From: Arenicola marina
Taxonomy: Eukaryota; Annelida; Polychaeta; Arenicolidae
Reading direction: 5' to 3'
Assembly: GCA_964019135.1 (NCBI GenBank)
Contig: OZ025256.1
Coordinates: forward strand, 21,459,911-21,523,910
DNA length: 64,000 nucleotides
The position numbers and the translations under genes were made by a program. Numbering within the stretch: position 1 is the stretch's first letter; every line of letters starts with the position of its first letter. The notes under the pieces are model-generated. The model was not told where the DNA came from. It saw only the letters and a program-made list of their open reading frames with translations, and made no database searches. Shown piece by piece: positions 12,320-22,407 of this stretch.

Positions 12320-13149
12320 CTGTAAACATTTCTTTACGGTTGTGTAACTTAACATCTATGCCGACCCTTTATCATCATCAGTGGCCTTCAGTGTCAAAAA
12401 TGTGACTCATGGTTGTTTTTACCTTTGCCAATAGGGTGTTGCACCCCTCGACATGTTATAACACTGTATGTGTTGTTTTCGCAAATGCTATGCTGTTGCG
12501 TGCCCGATTATCGCTCGGGGTTAAACACGAGTTTGGTTCCACAATTGGTTGTGCGACTGATTAAGATTACGAACGTGGCATTTATCAGTCCTTCGAATGA
12601 CCCATTGTACACGTGATATGGCGATTCCTTTGGATGTTGATTGACAGATGTGTTTTCGCGACCGAGAGAGTGGAGCTTGTGCTTGGGTTATTACAAAGAA
12701 AGGCTGATACCGATCAGATTCCAGCCAGTTATATGACCTGCTGCGGCACAGTAATATAACAGCCCCACCGATGTATTGTTTTGCTAGAGTCAAGTCAAAT
12801 TAATCTTTGAACCATGTGAATACATGAGTAGGTAAATAACACGTGTCAAAAAGAAGAAAAGAAACATATCAATTCACATGGTTGGGAGACGCTAGTTAAG
12901 ACCTGATGGTCGCTGGCACTAGCGCCTCCCTTAAAAATATTATATTTAATGAAAGAGATTATGTGATTTAATTAATTGATTCAATAGAGGTAGTTATCAA
13001 GTGAATACAAATAAGATAAACAACACGGATATAAGCGATCATGCGTGTAGCTATTGATTATGTCACTTTTAACAAAGATGAGAATCCTATTAAAGAATGA
13101 GTGAATATATATATCGAATCCGTACAGTGAAATCCTTAATACTGATTAG

Positions 13150-13895
13150 ATTTATGTATATTTTGATTTTTTTGATTTGAGCTTTATTTCCCATCCGTTT
13201 GGAGGAGTACAAAAAGTAAGAAAACAGTCAGTTAAACATCACAACTGCACAAAGAACAAGAAACAAGAAAACGTAAAACATAACGAACATTAAAACATAT
13301 AAAGTAGGCTATGTGTACTTTTGATTGTAACAAAGTACTTTGATAGGCTGGGCTATCGGTATGTTTCTTGGAAGTAAGGGCTGAAATGTTGTGCGACTGC
13401 AGAGACAATTGGTTCTGTGTCTTCATCATTTAAAGCTCCAAAAAGTATAGCGCACATCTCATCGTCTTCTTTTGAAAGGATAAATACCGATTTTTCAACA
13501 GAGATTATATTAATTATATCTTCCCACATATTCGTGCGCACATGATTTAGCGCGAGGCATTGATTAAGAAGATGAGACTATATATTGGTCACAGTATTAG
13601 AACAAAACTTACATAAAATATGATTACTGTCTGGTATTGTTAACATACGAATAATGGATGTAAACTGTTTTCTGAGCGTTATGTTGTTCAACGCCGTGTA
13701 ATATAATCTGCTCATGCGTATCTTAGGTTGAACCTTTAAGAATAATGTTGTCCCACATTTATTCGAGAGCTGCCTGACATATTCTTCATTTTCCTCCTTT
13801 CTGGCTGAGCTCAGCAGAGTCCTACGCCATAATTGTCTCATAACATAGGGATTGCTGTGGAAGACTCCTAAGGGTGCATAGACGGATAAGTTGCT
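13150..13895 (-). mobile_element. 5'-truncated LINE: ORF2 C-terminus and 3' tail
   Basis: Read on the minus strand, 13841-13578 gives VMRQLWRRTLL, FLKVQPKIRMSRLYYTALN, then SIIRMLTIPDSNHILCKFC. After one in-frame stop the frame continues as SHLLNQCLALNHVRTNMWED (to about 13353). The PDSNHILC..C..H layout matches the cysteine/histidine C-terminal segment seen after the reverse transcriptase in many LINE ORF2 proteins. The 3' end has AATAAAG followed by a TCAAAA-type tail near 13160. No reverse transcriptase remains, which indicates a 5'-truncated copy. It looks unlike the LINE at 50844-55900, whose ORF2 ends without this segment. Confidence 0.65.
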
Positions 13896-14332
13896 TTATC
13901 AAGCTAAAATCAACGGTTATGATCTCTATCATTGGCATAGTTGGTGATAATGTGGCACTAGTGCCTTTTTATCACTTGTTTTATTGATAGTACCGGTAGG
14001 ATATATTATAAATGGTATTTTTTTCCAGAAAGGATTGTTTTTGTAATATCCATCGCTGCATGGATGGTAACCTATTATTACAGTGCAGTATCAATAGGTG
14101 TATGTGGCTAGCTAAAAGGATTTATATGGGGAAATGTGCTGGTGGTTTGGTTAATAAGATTTATTATTATAGTGGTAAAAGGGAGAGGAAGTTGTTGATA
14201 ATAATCATGTGGCAGTATAATCAGGGGACATGACGAATCTCCCAGCAACAGTGGATTGTAACCACAGTATATATGTTGCCAACCAGGTTGACGCATTGAG
14301 TGTTTTTGTTTTGGCGTTGACAGCCTTGTTTG

Positions 14333-14440
14333 TAGCTCTGACATCAAAACCACCACCAAGGTGAAGATTTTGAAAAGCACGATAGGTTTCGATGTAAAGT
14401 CCCTTTCGAAAGTTCCCGGCGTAAAATGTCTAAACCACAA
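14333..14440 (+). repeat. Dispersed repeat shared with 56762-56866
   Basis: TAGCTCTGACAT(C/T)AAAACC, ACCACCAAGGTGAAG, TTTCGAAAG and TCCCGG occur in the same order at 14333-14440 and at 56762-56866. The two stretches are diverged relatives of one interspersed family of unknown class. Flanking DNA is not shared on either side as far as I can see. Confidence 0.6.
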
Positions 14441-15300
14441 CTTCAAATATTCACCTGTTTGCAATCTACAAACTTTATTCTTACTCCTGGCGTTTTCTGA
14501 AGTGGCCCGCGGACAAAATATGCACTAACATGTGAAAAATAGGCCATTTACAGGAGTTTCGTTATCGTTCGCATCCATGCTTGTTTTCTACATCGAAAAG
14601 TGTTGTGTTAGTCAAAACCTTGACCTTGTTGGGGGTGTTGATGTCAGAGCCAGATTGGTTGCTACATTTGTTGTGTTTATGTAGCTTACTTAGATTGTGT
14701 ATTCCAACTTGTTGGATATACTACTGATAGCTGAAACTCTTTGGCGTCGTACTTGTGTATATTACATGTTTTGTATCCCCTTGAAGTAATATGACTTCTG
14801 GTACTTTGCTATTGAGCTATTCGGATTGTAAATATTATCTAGAAACATTTTTTTTTTTTTTTTTTGAGCATAAATTATTTTGTGTTTTAGCCATCTCATT
14901 GAGACAGAAAATTTGTAAATACTAAAGGATGTCATGTTATGCTATATGCTTGTGATATGTTGCAGCAATAATAGCCAACCCCACGGCTTTTGCAGATACT
15001 TGTGAAGCGTTTCTTTCATAAAACCTTATTGCTGTGATAAAAACAAAGTATTTGTAAATATTTCGTGTGGCCAAGTAGTTTTTGCTAAGGCGCGTTTTTA
15101 CTAATATAGCGGCGTTGTTAATTTGTATGGAATTATATCACAGGGATAGGTCTCAGAGACAACGGAACAAAACAAATGACAGTGAAGACGGAAAAAAATG
15201 AAATTCCGAAATTAAAAACAAATCAAGGGAGATCTAGTGTAGTGTGCACTGATGTATTGGTTTATAATATGTATAACGGGCATCAATGATGTGACAGGCA

Positions 15301-15705
15301 AGTTTAAAGTTACATGTGGAGCTGACCGTTGCAACGGCTGTACCAAAATAAACATAAACAGGAAATGTTACCTTTGACAACAAGCAGTGTCAACGGCCAC
15401 CGCCAAAAAAAAAGGGGCGCTCCGAACGCTTCTATTGTCTTATATAATTTAGCGCTTGGGCGCCCCTGTCGGTGGCACCGGTAAACGACTTGTGTACACA
15501 CGTTTATGACGTTTCAAATCAGCACAAGTTTTCATTTTTGTGGCGGACAATTCATGAATTTGAAATGTTTTGCTCATTGGCAGATAATTGGTGAGCGATA
15601 TGGTAGGTGTTTATTGTCTGTTTAAGGCCTTAGGTTTGTGTTCTTATACGCAAATTTGGCATTCAAAAACAGCAAAACAACTCCACATGCAACTTTAAAC
15701 TTTAT
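15301..15705. repeat. ~400-bp unit bounded by inverted repeats
   Basis: AGTTTAAAGTTACATGTGGAG at the left (15301) is inverted as CTCCACATGCAACTTTAAAC at the right (15681). The interior has no coding potential. A related ACAT/GCATGTGGAG end occurs near 56876. This layout suits a non-autonomous DNA transposon, but I could not fix a target duplication. Confidence 0.45.
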
Positions 15706-16521
15706 TTTTCTGTGGTAAAAGTACTTTTTACGTTTTCATTTTTCACGTGTTTTTGCATTGAGAAGGAGGTAAATGGCTTCAAATTTGTTAAATTTCGGCA
15801 ATTAGTTTCAGTATTAAGTCGTGGCTAGAATGAAGAAGCTTTTGTCTGATGTTATAGGACCCCTTGTTGAAGCGATCTGTATGAAATGCCTCCTCCGTGA
15901 TGTGGACCAGCTTACATCAATGTGAAATAAATATTCTAGTGCACTATATACCGTCGTTTCTTCAGCACATACTGGTCTTGTAATAGCGAATCACGAAAAC
16001 AATAAATTTCCGTTACATTAACGACGAAGTATTCCACATCTGCCTATATTCTTGAAACTCCTGCATCCGCCTTTGGGATGAGTTTCAATTGGGGTAAATA
16101 TTGCACATGTGGTCATTGTTAATGTGAGGGAAACCATGCTTGTGTGGACTAGTTTTAAAGTTGTGCCTTCTTGTAAGCCGTCCCGCTTTCATGAAAATGA
16201 AGTTTTATCTACTTAATTATTAAGTTTTATCGTGCGAGAGATAAAAACAACGCATAAAGGGAGTGGGGGGGGGGGAATGAACGCTCAACATCTGTCATTT
16301 TATCCTATTTATTGGACTCGACAATGCAATGGAACATAATCAGTAAATACAGTAAAACTTCTGCAGATGCTTCACGAGAGAACAAACCATTGAAAAGCAC
16401 TCGTACCGCACATAGGCCAAATCCACACGAAAGTCTTTCACACATTTAAGAGTTTCCCTCTGGTTCCGGGCGCGACGCTAATAAATACGATGATTTGATG
16501 TTGGACGGAAATCAATGTTAT

Positions 16522-16527
16522 TTTATT
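16522..16527 (-). promoter_or_regulatory. Candidate poly(A) signal of DNAJC27
   Basis: AATAAA on the minus strand, about 200 nt past the DNAJC27 stop codon at 16731-16733. It is the nearest canonical hexamer I see downstream; use is inferred. Confidence 0.45.
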
Positions 16528-16730
16528 CACAACGATGTGTAGATAAGCATCGTATTACAGCTATCACGACATACATACCACCCCGCATACTACCAGACGC
16601 CCATCTTCAAACCGCTCACACCGTAATAACCTTTCCCTGGCGTGGCAAGCCTTGCCTAGTACGCACGCCACAGAACGGGGGGAAAACATACACGTTCAAA
16701 ATGTCACACGCAGGTAGTGCGCATGCTTCG

Positions 16731-19700
16731 TCACCTTGGCGCGACCTTGAGGAGAGCTGTTCTAGCGGCCACGAGCATCTTGAAGGCCTCCTCGCTCCCC
16801 GGAGCCACGCTCTTGTCTGGGTGCAGCAGGACGGACAGCTTTCGGAAGGCTCGGTTGATATCATCCCTGGAATAGATCATTTAACAAACCGTAAATAGAC
16901 TATTATAAGCCGTAGACATAGTAAAACAAACCTCATCGAGATAATAGATTGACCTCAATCTATAAAATCTGTAAAATTGTCTATAATTACACGGAGCATC
17001 ATGACGGCATTTAAACTATGGCCTTCAAATGTATATAGCAAGCACCTCTTCGTTCTACTCCTGACGAAGAAGGACATGGGATCTTCGTCCCGTACACACA
17101 GACATTTGCACAGGTGGGGTTTGAACCACCCACCGGCCTCTTTAGGCTGGCCTAGCAGAGCACACTCGACAATAGCCGATCGGGGTAAACTCTATATAAT
17201 CAGCCAGATACATACCCATAAAAAGAGGACTAGCACGGGAGCATAGGATACAAATCGTAAATTTTTGTGAGGATTTACCCGACATCAAACCTGTATGTTA
17301 TCTACTCCGTCTATGAGATTGTACGGTGTGAGATTCCAAGCACCGTAAATGGTCAAAAATAACTACTTGATGGTTTTAAATGAAGCTGTAAAGTAGCGCC
17401 GCCATCCCGCCGCGGGACTCACTTGGACGCTCCGTGGCTGAGCCCAAGCCTATCGCAATCATCTTTAGCACATTTCAATCGCTGGATGGCGTCCACTTGT
17501 TCCTTGGTGTAACCAAGCTGCATCTGGATTGGTTGCCTCTTGCCGCCATTTTGCGCTGCCGTCACGACGCCATCGAACATGTTCTGAGAACCGATTGAAC
17601 GTACTACATGCATAAGGTAGATTGAAATGAATTACTGCTGTTAATATGGTCTGTAAACAGATTGAACTATATTTAATAACTTTGATGCAAATGAATGAAC
17701 TATCGATATTTACGTGATAAACCGATTTAACGTACAACATTAGAGAAGGTGTATCTGTAAAACAGACACTGTGAACGTTTCTTTTTCAATTCATAATATT
17801 TCCAATTCATGATATTGAAATGAACTATTCCTATGTACATTATGTGAGAACATATTGAACTTACTACATTCGTAAGGTTGATTAAAATGAACTATCGCTA
17901 CTTACACGATGTGAGAATACATGGAATTCAAAAGGTTTCTCTGTAGAACAGACACTGAGAACATATAACCTCTGCAAGTTACTTACCTGAAACATTTCTG
18001 TCACACCTTCGCCGGTCTGGGCGGAGGTTTCAAAGTGATGGAAACCTTTGGCGTCCGCCCAGATCCTCGATTCCGTTTCATCAACCACACGCTTCTTGTC
18101 TGTCTACAATATGGAAACAGTTTATAGATAAACATTCAGATACCGTAATTTCCGGTGTATACGTCACACCTTTTTCCTCGCGGCCGGGGACTGCGACGTA
18201 TACACTGGTGCGACCGATGCGTAAACCAAGTCCAAGCTTGCATGTCTCTCGGGCCCCTCCCGACCTCCCCCCCCCCCCAACCCACCCACCCAACTACTTG
18301 ACCAGCCGGGAGATCTCGGGTTGTTCTTCCACCGTTCCCGCCTATCATAATCCCATCCGGCGAATGAAGCCAATTACTCTGGCGCTACTTGTATAACTAC
18401 TCTCGTGTATTCAAGGTTACCATTGTATTTCATTCAGCCATTCAGATCCAAGGTGTGCCATATCTCTGCATTGATATTTAAGATGACAAATTCGTCAGTT
18501 TTTCTATCCGCATGCGGTCTACTCAAAGTCAGAAAAAAAACTACAACTTTAGTTATTTGGTTACATTCTTTAGTTAGTTAGTGATTTACCTTATTCGCAC
18601 AGACGACAAACACAACATTTTCCAATTCCGAGCTGTGGCCGACTTCGTTCTTCATTTCATTTAACCAGCTATCCAAGGCTTCAAAACTCGACCGATCTGA
18701 TACGTCGTAGACAAGCAGAACACCTTGCGTGTCTTTGTAAAATTCATTTCGTACCTAATAAATTGTAGAAGGGCATTGTTAGCGCACGAAAGAAAATACG
18801 TAATATACCACATCTCTATATTATGTTACGCTATGTCAAAATGCCTCTCTGTGCTCACCATTAAAGGTAGATACATTGCATTTAACATTAATCCACTGTC
18901 ACAGTACCTCATGTTATGTATAATACATACTCTTATATAGCTTGCATGAATCAAACAAAGGCCTGGTTAATCACTGGTTAATATAGTTAGTATATATTTG
19001 TACTCACATGTACACAATCAAAACACATGCCACAAATAATTAAGTATACAAATTCACAATTAGGTGCAATGCAGATAACTTACTTCATAAAATATAGGAT
19101 GACCAGCCATATCAAAGATGTTGACTTTAACATCTATGTCTTTCAATTGCACCCTGCAGAAAAACCACAAGAAAGCACAAAATGACCAAACCCTATAATG
19201 TTTTAATTATAGATATAGATGCTATCTGTTATTGCATATTTAACATACCATTTATTTATACTACTGGGTAATACTTATGCCTTCTCAAAAAGCAGTTCTC
19301 ATAATTAAGTTAAGTGTGTTAATTAATATTATAATCTATACATAGATGTTGTATACTATGGGCCAGAAGTATGAAATAAATGTTTACTCTTACTTATGCC
19401 TTTAGACATTATCAATTTTTTTGGCTAATGTATGTAGTGTATTAAGGATTATATCACCCATAAGCATAACTTACTTTGTCACACCATAATCGATACCAAT
19501 AGTTGCAAGATACTTCCCAATGAATCTTTTCTCACAGTATCTTTTGATGATGCAGCTCTGAAATAAAGCAAAATCAAGGAATATAATATTTGCTCATTGA
19601 ATGTAGGATAATAAATTCCAATCAGTAATATATGTTATACATATAGCACTTGTAAGCAATTTCACTATCTAAAGAAGATAATTTAAAGATACAACAATGG

Positions 19701-19838
19701 TTGCTTTCCTTTTTGTACATATGTTATATATATATATATTATATGAAAACAGAAATACTCATATTTACAGCATAGCCTCACCTTCCCAACCCCAGCATTT
19801 CCCATGCTGATGATTTTAATCCTCAGAGATTTCTTCAT
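16731..19838 (-). CDS. DNAJC27: DnaJ homolog subfamily C member 27 (Rab-like GTPase with J domain), complete
   Basis: Ras-superfamily GTPase fused to a C-terminal J domain; the vertebrate protein (RBJ) is linked to nuclear MEK/ERK signalling. Seven minus-strand exons: 19838-19782 (ATG), 19557-19475, 19153-19084, 18754-18590, 18103-17987, 17583-17423 and 16866-16731 (TGA); all GT-AG, with phases consistent, giving 262 residues against about 273 in human. Visible motifs: P-loop GNAGVGKS, switch I ending KYLATIGIDYG, FDMAGHP (G3; an atypical DxxG as in the family), CANKTDKK in place of the usual NKxD (G4), and ETSAQTGEG (G5). The J domain follows: LGLSHGASKDDINRAFRKL, then LLHPDKSVAPGSEEAFK with the HPD triad that stimulates Hsp70, ending TALLKVAPR. 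No C-terminal prenylation cysteine is present, as in the human protein. It is divergent with TUBE1. The intron between exons 6 and 7 carries a diverged SINE. Confidence 0.96.
17050..17190 (-). mobile_element. Diverged tRNA-derived SINE, minus strand
   Basis: Reverse complement reads GTGGGTGGTTCAAACCCC (B box), then TGTCTGTGTGTACGGGACGA, GATCCCATGTCCTTCTTCG and AGGAGTAG, in the same order as the SINEs at 8746 and 12079. The A-box end is decayed. It lies in the last DNAJC27 intron, in sense orientation to that gene. Confidence 0.6.
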
Positions 19839-20324
19839 CCTTTTATAGCTTCAAGTTGTCCTGGCTAATATACTTCCCAGGATGTTTTCATTCATAGGCT
19901 AAATCTACAGGGAATACATTAGGTCACACATGTAAAGGCCCATATTAATATTTCATATAACAGCATATATATTGCTTATCAACATGATCAAGCTTATGCC
20001 ATATTTTTGTGCGTAATCTTCACTTACCAGTATTTAACAAGGTTACACACATTGTATGAACATGTCCATGACTACTTCAACTAGAAATTTATGGATGGCT
20101 AGAGATTGCACTTTAACCTAGAATGATTCTATATGCCATGTAACACTTGATCAGCATAAACTAGAGAAATAAATTCCGACTAGATTGTATAATCTGACAC
20201 AACTACCTATTGATTACAATTGTATCCCAAATTGATAGGCAGCGATTGAAGAGTGGTCAGTATGCCTGTGGACTGACTGGGCCAACACCCCAGTGACTAT
20301 AGTCCTGCGAGCAACCTGCTGTGG

Positions 20325-20482
20325 CTACCGCCAATAGCAGTCACAGCAAATCAGTGGAGGGGTAGGGGGCCCCACAGGGTATACAAAATATACTGTATTT
20401 TGTATACACTGTGGGAACCCCTACCCTCGATCGCCCCCCCCCCCCCTCTCAACTGATTTACTGTGCCTTTGGCAGTTGTTCA
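20325..20482. repeat. Fold-back repeat around a poly-C tract
   Basis: CAGTCACAGCAAATCAGTGG to GGTATACAAAATATA on the left pairs with TGTATTTTGTATACACTGTG to AACTGATTTACTGTGCC on the right, giving an imperfect ~150-bp hairpin. One arm has been opened by a run of about 14 C at 20436. Probably a decayed MITE. It lies in the DNAJC27-TUBE1 spacer. Confidence 0.55.
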
Positions 20483-20584
20483 TGATGTCACAATATTGCC
20501 ACATAAACCGCTCAGCAATATTTGACCGACAGGTTTCAGGGACAGCCATTAACTTCATATGTTGCCTTGCCTTTTGGGCACATG

Positions 20585-21188
20585 TGTAGTATTTTTTAGA
20601 ATTAAAGAGAATTGCTTAGTTTAGGTAGGCCATCGGCTTGCCATAGCTAGGGGCCAGGCTGGTCACGTGACTGGTCTGTGCCCTTATTGGGATCATCCAG
20701 CATCCCCCTGAGGCATGCAAAGGGAGAGATCCGGACCTGACCGGCTGACGGCAGAGAGAGCGCAGGGACTCGGATGACCAGTCATGTATCACGATTCAGA
20801 GAGCTAGTGTTAGAATAACAAGTAATATAGGGGAAAACACTGACAGCAGTAAGGACAGGAGGACCTACGCCAACCATAAGTGTTGTATCCAACTTGACAT
20901 CAAGGGGAAACGGCACTGGGGTGCTGCAGTCTTATACTATAAGGCTCCAGCCCCAGGTCCTCTTAACTCTGTAAACAAAGTAGGAACGTTGTAAGATAGT
21001 CAGTGTGTAGCACCTTTTGAATCAGAGTATTCATTCACTGTTTAGTTTCATAATAAAGTCTGAGTAAACTCTACCCCTGCCTGTGTTGTGAGGTCAGTTT
21101 CTTCTCCACAATACCGATACAGATTAAACCTGGTAGCTAAGATGCATGCTCAGTAATTCCCAGTGAAAGCCAGGCAAGAAATATTACA
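20585..21188 (+). mobile_element. Solo LTR fossil (Gypsy-like)
   Basis: The 604-bp block begins TGTAGTATTT and ends AAATATTACA, a near-perfect 10-bp terminal inversion with TG..CA ends. It is flanked by a 4-bp duplication CATG (20581-20584 and 21189-21192). An AATAAA lies about 130 bp before the right end, as expected for an LTR. No internal coding region is attached, so this looks like a solo LTR left by recombination. Family placement is by general layout only. It lies in the spacer between the divergent genes DNAJC27 and TUBE1. Confidence 0.7.
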
Positions 21189-22196
21189 CATGGTGTTGAG
21201 ATTGACCTGCCCTCCCTAAAAATCTACCCATTCTATCAAATTGAGAAGCAACACACCATCCACCCCATCGCCCCCTCAAATTGGCTCAATCCACAGATAA
21301 GCAGCGCATTACTGCCATTAGCTATTAAGTCAAAAATATAGACGTCATCATTAGTTCCGAATCTCCGAAACCTAGTGGCTCCACAAGTAGTTCCAAAGAT
21401 GTAATGTAGTCAGCTCCGATATGGGTCCAGTCGCACTCCACAAGCAGCTTGTTGGCTGAGCTCGCAGAGCCACTATAGGCTAGGTTTCTGAGATGGAACT
21501 ATATCATGAGAGTTGAGACAGTCCATAGACAGAACGGCCATACTACCAAAACAACCATTTGGTCTCCCCACCCATTAGTATGGGTGGGGGAGGAGGTGGT
21601 GGGGGCTGAGAGCTTTAAATTGGAATCCTCAGATACCAGAAAAGGCATGATTTGTAAATGTATATAAAATATTGCTTTGAAAAATCTTCAGATCATCTTT
21701 TCAAAGAATGCCAATTAGTCCATTTCGACACCTCACCACAGTGTGAGCCTCCCCTGCCTCCACCCCCCCCCCCCCCACTCCCCCACTGCACAGACAGTAT
21801 GCAGCCAATCAATCCCGCTGCCGCCTTCACACACCCCTCCTCCCTCCACCCCTCCCCACACCCCCATAGACCACTACCCCACCCACCCTAACTTAAACGG
21901 CCGTTCTGGTACAGTGGTAGGCTAGTAAGTAGTAGCACTAGCAGAGTAGGCCCCCGGCCGTTCTGTCCATACATTGAGACACTATCTGACTATAGCTTGC
22001 CTTTCGTTTCGTGACTGTCAAAAACCCACGGAGTCCACAGACAGGTTCTCACAATTTGCCGCTTGGGCTGTTGATGAAACGGATGCTATCTTAGCATATC
22101 CCGTGATTTAAGCCTTCAAGGTCTAAAGATGATACAAGCAATCAAAAACCTACGAGATATATCGGCCTCCAACCTCACAACAACTATTTTGTTGAC

Positions 22197-22205
22197 ACCG
22201 GAAGT
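22197..22205 (+). promoter_or_regulatory. ETS-type promoter motif upstream of TUBE1
   Basis: ACCGGAAGT is a perfect ETS/GABP consensus about 200 bp upstream of the TUBE1 start codon and 2.4 kb upstream of the divergent DNAJC27 start. Such sites are common near start sites of housekeeping genes without TATA boxes. Its use here is inferred. Confidence 0.45.
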
Positions 22206-22407
22206 AAACTAATTCCTGCCTTTTTATTGGCTGCGATCTCTAGGCATCCCATCATGCATTGCGAAATAAGGAATGGCGGTCCACTTGGGAAGCCTTGCGC
22301 CGAAAAGCGGCTAAACTGTTCTTTATATGTTTATATTAGGACCAGTGGATCGGAGTACTATTTTATTAAATATTCTCAATCGCCTTCACGTAAAGTTGCA
22401 TTGAAAC

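Larger units (their letters stand above)
10347..16500. other. NAPRT-DNAJC27 intergenic region, no host gene seen
   Basis: The two genes converge across this ~6.4-kb spacer (NAPRT ends at 10346 on +, DNAJC27 ends at 16731 on -). It holds a fold-back at 10665-10797, a SINE at 12079-12319, a LINE tail at about 13150-13895, a dispersed repeat at 14333-14440 and an inverted-repeat unit at 15301-15705. Open frames elsewhere in it are short, lack recognisable motifs and look random. Confidence 0.6.

Noticed and set aside
12788-13030. A second LINE 3' end (GAGTCAAGTCAAATTAATC)
   Set aside because: A short GACTTGACTC-type tail is visible on the minus strand, but nothing upstream of it could be matched to LINE sequence, so it was not called as a feature.
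18143-18215. Possible transposon ends (ATTTCCGGTGTATACGTCACACC; similar ATTTCCAGTGTATAAGTCACACC at about 58140 and 62806)
   Set aside because: Similar wording recurs and may mark a widespread DNA-element remnant, but no matching second end or target duplication was found.
21658-21925. Proline-rich open frames (PPPPPPPPLPH)
   Set aside because: Caused by a poly-C tract and C-rich simple sequence; no homology and no conserved context.
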